Assembly (NCBI GenBank): GCA_023426005.1
Contig: JAFABO010000041.1
Span: 1 to 7,011 of the forward strand
Direction: 5' to 3'
Length of the DNA stretch: 7,011 nucleotides
From: Bacillota bacterium
GTDB lineage: Bacteria; Bacillota; Clostridia; Acetivibrionales; DSM-1351
Shown here piece by piece: positions 1 to 4,830 of the stretch. Under the pieces are notes generated by a model. It had not been told where the DNA came from and searched no databases. It saw nothing but the letters and a program-made list of their open reading frames with translations. How positions within the stretch are numbered: the first letter of the stretch is position 1; the number at the start of each line of letters is the position of its first letter. Position numbers and translations under genes: made by a program.

Positions 1-46
1 GATTTTGATAAATAAAAAGTACCAAAATGTGAAAAAAATATATATT

Positions 47-457
47 ATGATAAATATGATAAAACGATTCTTTATTTACGGTATTATCGGCTGGAGCATG
101 GAAATAGTCTGGACGGGACTATATTCGTTAATTAACGGCAATATGACCCTTGAGGCATATACCAGCCTGTGGATGTTATTTATATACGGATGCGGAGTTT
201 TCCTGGAGCCTCTTCATGACATTATACGTTCCTGGAATGTTGTACTGAGAGGTTTAGTTTGGGTTGTGATAATTTGGGGAGTGGAATACACAACCGGAAA
301 ACTGATCCTGAGCATATTGCACGTATATCCATGGCAGTATTTCGGCAGATTTGCCGTTGAGGGTATTGTCAGGCTGGATTATGCTCCCGCATGGTTTCTG
401 GCAGGGCTGTTGTTCGAACGTGTGCACGGAGCACTTGACCGATTGAAGATCGTGTAG
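47..457 (+). CDS. Putative ABC-transporter type IV (CmpB-like) membrane protein
   Basis: A small, very hydrophobic protein with about four likely membrane segments. It resembles the putative ABC-transporter type IV family (PF06541, CmpB-like), recognised by the N-terminal run RFFIYGIIGWSME, the central LEPLHD, a YPWQY turn and the C-terminal LDYAPAWFLAGLLFER. The family has no well-established biochemical role; the transporter name is only a family label. The start is uncertain: no clear Shine-Dalgarno precedes ATG 47, ATG 56 or the in-frame GTG 29 and TTG 5, and the frame stays open to the left edge, so the gene could begin upstream of the window. ATG 47 gives 136 residues and keeps the conserved N-terminus; ATG 56 would start at MIKRFF and is equally plausible. 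The stop is TAG at 455-457. No gene partner is visible on the left, and a promoter follows in the next gap, so it is probably a separate unit from the downstream gene. Confidence 0.75.
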   Translation: MINMIKRFFIYGIIGWSMEIVWTGLYSLINGNMTLEAYTSLWMLFIYGCGVFLEPLHDIIRSWNVVLRGLVWVVIIWGVEYTTGKLILSILHVYPWQYFGRFAVEGIVRLDYAPAWFLAGLLFERVHGALDRLKIV

Positions 458-522
458 GAAATGGCATATTTTCCAGTATCCTGTGTCACTAATGTTACAA
501 TTATTAATTTTTTGTGATTCAT

Positions 523-551
523 TTGAAATATACCAATAACAATATTATAAT
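523..551 (+). promoter_or_regulatory. Sigma-A-type promoter upstream of the NAGPA-domain gene
   Basis: TTGAAA (523-528), a 17-base spacer, then a perfect TATAAT (546-551), in very AT-rich DNA. Predicted transcription start is near 558. This lies about 90 bases before the next start codon and upstream of the hairpin at 578-607, so that hairpin would be in the 5' leader of the transcript. Motif match only; not experimentally shown. Confidence 0.6.
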
Positions 552-577
552 ATAATTACTTTTTATATTAGGTTACT

Positions 578-607
578 AAAAAGTATACACGAGGGTGTAT
601 GCTTTTT
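578..607 (+). terminator. Rho-independent-terminator-like hairpin, possible attenuator
   Basis: Arms AAAAAGTATACAC (578-590) and GTGTATGCTTTTT (595-607) form a 13-bp stem with one G-T pair and a GAGG loop, ending in a T5 run with a matching A5 on the 5' side. The symmetry makes it potentially bidirectional. It could end transcription from the membrane-protein gene 120 bases upstream, but it also sits between the good promoter at 523-551 and the next gene, so it could act as an attenuator or a 5' stabilising stem. The GC content of the stem is low, so termination strength is uncertain. Confidence 0.55.
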
Positions 608-646
608 GTTTGTACTTTGTGGGGCTTAATTGATTTAGGGGGCTAA

Positions 647-1675
647 ATGAATAACATAATGATAAATGAACAGTTTGAGCTGCAAAACCAGTTCAAGCAG
701 GTCAAGAAGAAAAAGAAAAAATCAAAGCTGAGAAGCTTAATTGTTTTTTTAATATTTGAGTTTTTGTTTATGTCGTTAACAACACCGCTGCTGGTCTTTT
801 ACGGTCCCTTCAACAACGTAAAGCGAACCGTAATAGGGATGACCTGGAACTCCTTTACGCTTCAGAAAATCCCGAAGGCCTTTTTGTCGGACAGCGCAAT
901 ATCCAGGATCCTGGGCGACGGTTATGCAATATCGGATTTAGATACCGAAGCAATAAAAATGCTTAACTTTGGCGTAAAACATACCGGCGAGATTGAACTT
1001 TTCGATGTTGAGAGCTCCAATTTTAAAGGTAAGATGCTTTTGGTAGAGGATCCCACCAGAATAAAGGTCGGGTACTCCAACCAGATGCCCAGAGCCGGTG
1101 AGACCACCAGCAGTATAGCAAAAAGAAATGGTGCCATTGCAGCTATAAACGGAGGCGGTTTTATTGACACCAAATGGGCTGGAACAGGGGGAGCTCCGCT
1201 GGGATATCTGATCAGTAACGGAAAGTATATAAGCGGTCAAATCAAGGATAAGGATAAAAAACGTGATACCATAGCTTTTACTGAAGATGGTATGCTAATA
1301 GTAGGAAAACATTCTGAGAACGATCTTAATAAATACAAGGTTAAAGAGGCAATCAGCTTCGGTCCTCCTCTGATAGTTAACGGTAAGCCCACTGTAAAAG
1401 GCGACGGTGGATGGGGCATCTCTCCAAGAACAGTAATAGGGCAAAAAGAAGATGGGTCTGTGCTCCTGCTGGTTATTGACGGGAGAAGCCTGAAATCCTT
1501 TGGAGCAACCCTGGAGGAAGTGCAGAACATCATGCTCAAGCATGGAGCCGTCAATGCTGCCAATCTGGACGGAGGTTCCTCAGCAACAATGTATTATGGC
1601 GGAAAGGTAATCAATACACCTTCGGATGCCCTGGGCGAACGGTCGGTTCCGTCGGTATTTATGGTAATGCCATAG
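647..1675 (+). CDS. Membrane-anchored phosphodiester glycosidase (NAGPA) domain protein
   Basis: A 342-residue protein. Residues 1-29 are cytoplasmic and basic with a lysine run (20-25), residues 30-52 form one membrane anchor, and the rest should be extracellular. The C-terminal half matches the phosphodiester glycosidase / NAGPA family (PF09992, formerly called exopolysaccharide biosynthesis proteins): NGGGF at 168-172, SPRT at 259-262, IDGR at 277-280 and the signature NLDGGSSATM at 306-315. Characterised relatives cleave the phosphodiester bond of N-acetylglucosamine-1-phosphate groups; in Firmicutes they are thought to act on cell-wall or surface glycopolymers. The substrate here is unknown. 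The start at ATG 647 is supported by AGGGGG at 637-642, though the gap of 4 bases is short; the in-frame ATG at 659 would be 16 bases away. The next gene also encodes a single-anchor extracellular protein 97 bases downstream, which suggests co-transcription and a shared envelope role. Confidence 0.85.
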   Translation: MNNIMINEQFELQNQFKQVKKKKKKSKLRSLIVFLIFEFLFMSLTTPLLVFYGPFNNVKRTVIGMTWNSFTLQKIPKAFLSDSAISRILGDGYAISDLDTEAIKMLNFGVKHTGEIELFDVESSNFKGKMLLVEDPTRIKVGYSNQMPRAGETTSSIAKRNGAIAAINGGGFIDTKWAGTGGAPLGYLISNGKYISGQIKDKDKKRDTIAFTEDGMLIVGKHSENDLNKYKVKEAISFGPPLIVNGKPTVKGDGGWGISPRTVIGQKEDGSVLLLVIDGRSLKSFGATLEEVQNIMLKHGAVNAANLDGGSSATMYYGGKVINTPSDALGERSVPSVFMVMP

Positions 1676-1693
1676 AAATAGAACTCTGCTTCA

Positions 1694-1718
1694 CGCCTTA
1701 CCCGGCCCGCGGTAGGCG
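1694..1718 (+). repeat. GC-rich intergenic hairpin
   Basis: CGCCTTACC (1694-1702) pairs with GGTAGGCG (1711-1718) with one bulged T and an 8-base loop. It is clearly more GC-rich than the surrounding spacer. No T-run follows, so it does not look like an intrinsic terminator; an mRNA processing or stabilising stem between two co-transcribed genes is more likely. Confidence 0.45.
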
Positions 1719-1772
1719 CGAATATTTAATCAAAATTCATTTATGTGGGCTGGAAAGGCGAATGGTACCTGA

Positions 1773-2822
1773 TTGAAAACTTTAGCTAGGTGGTATAAGT
1801 GGATATTGTTAGCGGTTATATTCCAATTTTGTGTATTGTTTTATATAAATAATATATTTTTAAATAGTGATGGCTCGGTTAGTATAACAACAGCTGAAGG
1901 TGAAGTGAAAGAAAAGCCGGTAACCGGAGTTTTCTCAGTTGAAGCCGGGGTCAAGGAAGTAAAAGTATCATATAATTCAAGATTCGGTGCATACGTGGAC
2001 TCTGGCGGAGCACTGCATATAGTGGATATAAAAGAGAAGAAAGATAAAAAAATAGCCGGTCTGGAAGACGATGGGATAACATTTTTCAAGTGGCTGCCCG
2101 ACAGGGATATGGTCATTTACTCCTCGGATACCAAAAACGGTAAAAAGGGAATGGTACAGATTTCAACCTATGAGGCGGATTACGCGACTTTCAGGGATCT
2201 GCCCGAAATAAAAGCCGTAAATGCACAAAGCAAAGTTATGGACATAGACCTTTCACCGTATACAAACGTAGTTTATGCGCAATTAAATACCTCGGAGACA
2301 AGGTCCAGAATTTACAGGATCAATGTCATGAACCAGTACTCAAATGTTTTAACCCTTGGAGCTGACGCAATTATCAAGGAGAGTGCCTATGTGAACAAGC
2401 TGGTTTATCAGAATCCGGGAGAACCGGTTTATGTTTATAATGATACGGACAGGTCAAAATCAAAGATAGCCATCGATTCCGAAAGTGTCAGGATTTTGGA
2501 TATAGATGCAAATGACACTCTGTATATTGCAGCTCTGGGTACAGACGGAAAAGTGACTCAGCTATATCAGCAAAAGATTACCGAAAGCCGTTTTACCGAT
2601 GACTGGATCAAAACTCCCTTGAAGGAACCCGTGCTTCCGGAAGATATAGTTGTAGCCGGCAACGGAAATGTTTATTATATTGATAGAAGTGAAAACAAAA
2701 TTATTAATGTTAAAAATGATCTGAAAGCTTCATTCAGAGGAGAATTTTTGGAAGTGCTTAACGGTACGCTTGTTTCCATCGACGGAAATAAGGTAAACAT
2801 TAATTCTTTGAAGGAATATTAG
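1773..2822 (+). CDS. Membrane-anchored beta-propeller-like protein (hypothetical)
   Basis: A 349-residue protein of unknown function. Residues 1-9 are basic, about 10-30 form one membrane segment (WILLAVIFQF onward), and the remainder is predicted to be outside the cell. The body has repeated beta-strand blocks with patterns such as FGAYVDSGGALHIVDI, MDIDLSPYTNVVYAQL and NGNVYYIDRSENKI, which look like TolB/WD40-type propeller blades; no enzyme motif is visible. The start is odd: the frame is closed by TGA at 1770-1772, so the first usable codon is TTG at 1773, with only a weak AAAGG (1754-1758) 14 bases ahead. TTG 1806, with AGGTGG at 1788-1793, is an alternative that removes the basic N-terminus. 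No ATG gives an intact anchor. It follows the NAGPA-domain gene by 97 bases and likely shares its transcript. It may be a scaffold or sensor for the same envelope process, but that is inference. Confidence 0.75.
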   Translation: MKTLARWYKWILLAVIFQFCVLFYINNIFLNSDGSVSITTAEGEVKEKPVTGVFSVEAGVKEVKVSYNSRFGAYVDSGGALHIVDIKEKKDKKIAGLEDDGITFFKWLPDRDMVIYSSDTKNGKKGMVQISTYEADYATFRDLPEIKAVNAQSKVMDIDLSPYTNVVYAQLNTSETRSRIYRINVMNQYSNVLTLGADAIIKESAYVNKLVYQNPGEPVYVYNDTDRSKSKIAIDSESVRILDIDANDTLYIAALGTDGKVTQLYQQKITESRFTDDWIKTPLKEPVLPEDIVVAGNGNVYYIDRSENKIINVKNDLKASFRGEFLEVLNGTLVSIDGNKVNINSLKEY

Positions 2823-2905
2823 CCTGCAGGAATGTTTAATAATTTTGCAAATGGGTATAAATAAATTAAGTTTTAGCAACTAACATGAATCAGGAGGAAA
2901 TATTT

Positions 2906-3232
2906 ATGTCAGGTAAAATAATCGATATTACCAAAGATACATTTGAAGGGTCGGTTCTTAAATCAGAAAAGCCGGTAGTGGTTGATTTTTGGGCGTCATG
3001 GTGCGGCCCTTGCAGGATGGTAGCCCCAATAATGGAAGAATTGGCAGAGGATTATGATGGCAAAATCCAGATTTCAAAAGTAAATGTGGATGATCAGGGT
3101 GAACTGGCTGCTCAATTCAGAATAATGAGCATACCAACCGTACTTATATTCAAAGACGGCCAGGTTGCCGAAAAGATTGTGGGAGCCAGAGCAAAAGGTG
3201 AATTTGCCGAGCTCATAGATAAGCATATATAA
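2906..3232 (+). CDS. trxA: Thioredoxin
   Basis: A 108-residue cytoplasmic thioredoxin. The active site WCGPC is at 32-36 (redox cysteines 33 and 36) within DFWASWCGPCRM, and the cis-proline is in SIPT at 75-78 (Pro77). The length and the central KVNVDD and VLIFKDGQ strands are typical of the family. It passes electrons from thioredoxin reductase to disulfides in client proteins such as ribonucleotide reductase. The start is ATG 2906, because a perfect AGGAGG (2892-2897) sits 8 bases upstream; an upstream in-frame ATG at 2885 would place that binding site inside the gene. It stands alone: no reductase gene is next to it. A possible -10 (TATAAA, 2856-2861) lies upstream but with a poor -35, so the promoter is uncertain and read-through from the preceding gene, 83 bases away, is possible. 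Confidence 0.95.
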   Translation: MSGKIIDITKDTFEGSVLKSEKPVVVDFWASWCGPCRMVAPIMEELAEDYDGKIQISKVNVDDQGELAAQFRIMSIPTVLIFKDGQVAEKIVGARAKGEFAELIDKHI

Positions 3233-3237
3233 AACCG

Positions 3238-3259
3238 GAACTATACAGTGTAATAGTTC
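3238..3259 (+). terminator. Weak candidate terminator after thioredoxin
   Basis: A perfect 7-bp inverted repeat, GAACTAT (3238-3244) and ATAGTTC (3253-3259), with an 8-base loop, starts 5 bases after the thioredoxin stop. It is followed by a pyrimidine-rich stretch rather than a true T-run, so termination efficiency would be modest. A second AT-only palindrome at 3272-3291 follows. Confidence 0.35.
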
Positions 3260-3337
3260 ACTCTTCTCTACAATAAATATGAATATTTATTTGTTTCCAT
3301 ATAATGGGTCTCTTTCCGGCTGCCGATTTGAACAAGC

Positions 3338-3366
3338 TTGCCCTTAAGAGATTCATTTGCTATAAT
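3338..3366 (+). promoter_or_regulatory. Extended -10 promoter for the DivIVA-like gene
   Basis: TTGCCC (3338-3343), a 17-base spacer, and TATAAT (3361-3366) preceded by TGC, which gives an extended TGnTATAAT -10. Predicted start near 3373, about 50 bases before the ATG. A second TATAAT at 3300-3305 lacks a good -35. Confidence 0.55.
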
Positions 3367-3422
3367 GGAAGATATTATAAAATAATTTATTTACTACTAA
3401 TCTTTTTGTGGGAGGATGCACT

Positions 3423-3854
3423 ATGGCAGGGGAAAAATTGTTTTCTACGGCCCTTTTCGGTTTCAAGAAAAAGCATGTGAATGATTATCTCGAAAGATTA
3501 AATAAAGAGTATGAAGAAAAGCTTAAAGCAAAGGAAAAAGAGGTTGCTGATATAAAAGCACAGTATCGTGATATCAAAGTCAAATATGATGAGCTTAGTA
3601 CAAATATCCAGCAGATAAAGGAAGACAGAGAAAAAATAGCCAATGCATTTATTACTGCGCAGGAAAAAGCAGAGACTATAATCAGCGAAGCAAAACTTCA
3701 GGCCATCAGCGAGAAGAAAAATCTTGAAAAACAGGTGGAAGAAGAAAAAGAGAAGCTTGTGGACATAAAGCAAGAGGTTAAGGTCTTAAAGGTGGAATTG
3801 GTCGACAAGCTTAAAAAGTATGAGGGTGAACTGTCAGGCTTTATAAAGGAATAG
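3423..3854 (+). CDS. DivIVA-like coiled-coil protein
   Basis: A 143-residue, highly charged protein. The N-terminal LFGFKKKHVNDYLERL resembles the DivIVA N-terminal membrane-curvature/lipid-binding motif (F-x-x-x-x-x-x-V-x-x-F/Y-L). From about residue 28 to the end it is almost continuous Lys/Glu-rich heptad sequence, predicted as a long coiled coil. DivIVA-family proteins (DivIVA, GpsB, SepIVA) gather at curved membranes at poles and septa and recruit partners for cell division or wall growth. This protein is longer than typical GpsB and somewhat short for DivIVA, so I do not assign a symbol. The start ATG 3423 is chosen for the GGAGG at 3411-3415, 7 bases upstream; GTG 3408 would overlap that binding site. 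It appears monocistronic, with its own promoter and a 496-base gene-free region after it, so the neighbours do not help define its role. Confidence 0.75.
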   Translation: MAGEKLFSTALFGFKKKHVNDYLERLNKEYEEKLKAKEKEVADIKAQYRDIKVKYDELSTNIQQIKEDREKIANAFITAQEKAETIISEAKLQAISEKKNLEKQVEEEKEKLVDIKQEVKVLKVELVDKLKKYEGELSGFIKE

Positions 3855-3875
3855 AGGGATAAATTTTTTTTATGC

Positions 3876-3904
3876 TTGAATAAAGATATAATTTAAATTA
3901 TAAT
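3876..3904 (+). promoter_or_regulatory. Promoter for the T-box leader and amino-acid operon
   Basis: TTGAAT (3876-3881), a 17-base spacer and a perfect TATAAT (3899-3904). Predicted start is near 3911, about 70 bases before the T-box stem I. A second candidate, TTGTTT (3922-3927)-17-TATATT (3945-3950), would start near 3957, closer to the folded leader. TATAAT at 3971-3976 is too close to stem I to serve. Confidence 0.5.
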
Positions 3905-3978
3905 AGCTTTAATAATTGCTGTTGTTTTTTTGATGGCTATTGCATATATTAATAAGCAGGATGACAAATTTATAATTT

Positions 3979-4265
3979 AAAATACTGTGAATGGGAAGAG
4001 TAAATATTGAATCAGTTTAAGAGAGCCGGTAAACAGATTACTGTTGGTGGGATTCCGGTACTGGTTGGTATTGAAGGCAGCCCGGGAGTATTTTTTTTGA
4101 AAGCCGGAGGGCAAGTAGAAAAAGACGTGACGTCACGTTACAGACGGGTAATGTAAGCATTAATACAATATAATGCCGCATTATTTGAGTGAATGCATTG
4201 CAGCATTAATTAGGGTGGTACCGCGGAAACCTTCGTCCCTGTTTTGGAGGACTTGGGTTTTTTTT
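3979..4265 (+). promoter_or_regulatory. T-box riboswitch, predicted tRNA-Ala (GCA specifier)
   Basis: The hallmark T-box AGGGTGGTACCGCGG is at 4212-4226. Stem I folds by hand: base AAAATACT (3979-3986) with AGTATTTT (4087-4094); a kink-turn-like GTGA/GG region; GGG (3993-3995) with CCC (4081-4083); the loop-E motif AGTA (3999-4002) opposite GAA (4073-4075); upper helix 4003-4015 with 4061-4072; AGAGAG at 4020-4025; and a CCGG/CCGG distal helix (4026-4029 with 4055-4058). The 3' specifier loop is the 8 bases GAAGGCAG. Aligned with the B. subtilis glyQS loop GAAAGGCA, whose codon is GGC at loop positions 5-7, the codon here is GCA (4077-4079), alanine. The bulge TGGT (4216-4219) predicts tRNA discriminator A73, which fits tRNA-Ala. 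In the antiterminator, AGGG (4212-4215) pairs with CCCT (4237-4240). Uncharged tRNA would stabilise it and allow transcription of the regulator and aminotransferase genes. The class is certain; the amino acid is an inference. Confidence 0.9.
4228..4265 (+). terminator. T-box regulated intrinsic terminator
   Basis: AACC (4228-4231) pairs with GGTT (4256-4259) and GTCC (4235-4238) with GGAC (4249-4252) across a small internal loop, followed by eight T (4258-4265). Its 5' arm includes bases CCC that pair with AGGG in the antiterminator, so the two structures are mutually exclusive, as expected for a T-box. Confidence 0.8.
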
Positions 4266-4350
4266 GTGCCACTTTTGTTATTAAAAAATATTCTGATCAG
4301 ATATTATAAGCCAATAAAGACTAAATTAAAATGTAAAGGAGAGGTTGAAG

Positions 4351-4830
4351 ATGGAAGAGATTCTGGAGATTTTGGAGAAGAACAGTAAAGTGACGGCGGC
4401 TGAGATAGCGGTTATGCTTGGTAAACCGGTTGAAGAGGTAACAGAAACCATAAAGAAATATGAAGCGGAAAATGTCATAGTCGGATACACTACTCTGGTC
4501 AATTGGGATAAAACCGAGAGAGAAAGGGTTACGGCACTTATAGAAGTCAAGGTGACACCTCAAAGAGGACTGGGCTTTGATAAAATAGCCGACAGAATTT
4601 ACAAATATCCTGAAGTTACAGCCTGCTACCTGATGTCGGGAGGATTTGACCTCACCGTTATTATTGAGGGAAAAACCATGAAGGAAGTTGCGCTGTTTGT
4701 ATCGGAAAAGCTTGCACCCCTTGAATCGGTTCTCAGCTGTGCAACCCATTTTGTGCTGAAAAAATATAAGGACAAGGGAACCATATTTGAGGAAAAGCCC
4801 ATCGATAGAAGGGAGCCGATTTTCATATGA
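4351..4830 (+). CDS. Lrp/AsnC-family transcriptional regulator (AlaR-like)
   Basis: A 159-residue DNA-binding protein. Residues 1-50 form a winged helix-turn-helix (LEILEKNSKVTAAEIAVMLG, then IKKYEAENVIVGYTTLVNW), and about 60-140 form the RAM amino-acid-binding/oligomerisation domain, with VTACYLMSGGFDLTVIIEGK as its core. Lrp-family proteins bind amino acids and control metabolic genes. The start is ATG 4351: AGGAG (4337-4341) is 9 bases upstream, whereas TTG 4345 is too close to it. It overlaps the aminotransferase start by ATGA (4827-4830), indicating translational coupling. The regulator-aminotransferase pairing matches B. subtilis alaR-alaT (yugG-yugH), in which AlaR activates alanine-transaminase expression. 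With the alanine-type T-box upstream, an alanine-responsive role is likely. The near-palindrome at 4287-4305 could be its own operator, which is speculative. The family is secure; the AlaR orthology is inference. Confidence 0.88.
   Translation: MEEILEILEKNSKVTAAEIAVMLGKPVEEVTETIKKYEAENVIVGYTTLVNWDKTERERVTALIEVKVTPQRGLGFDKIADRIYKYPEVTACYLMSGGFDLTVIIEGKTMKEVALFVSEKLAPLESVLSCATHFVLKKYKDKGTIFEEKPIDRREPIFI

Noticed and set aside
1237..1563. Long minus-strand frames opposite the NAGPA-domain gene
   Set aside because: They lie entirely inside a well-supported gene, have no ribosome binding site or recognisable domain, and are shadows.
2833..2861. Promoter for thioredoxin (TATAAA at 2856-2861)
   Set aside because: The hexamer at the -35 position is a poor match, so it is mentioned with the gene but not listed as a feature.
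2885..2905. Earlier ATG start for thioredoxin
   Set aside because: The perfect AGGAGG would then be inside the coding sequence; ATG 2906 has ideal spacing and gives the usual 108-residue thioredoxin.
4076..4078. GGC as a glycine specifier codon in the T-box
   Set aside because: It is one base off the position used in the glyQS loop, and the bulge UGGU does not match the U73 discriminator of bacterial tRNA-Gly.
4173..4388. A 71-residue + strand frame containing RVVPRKPSS
   Set aside because: It is a translation of the T-box sequence and terminator, a known artefact, and runs into the regulator gene in another frame.
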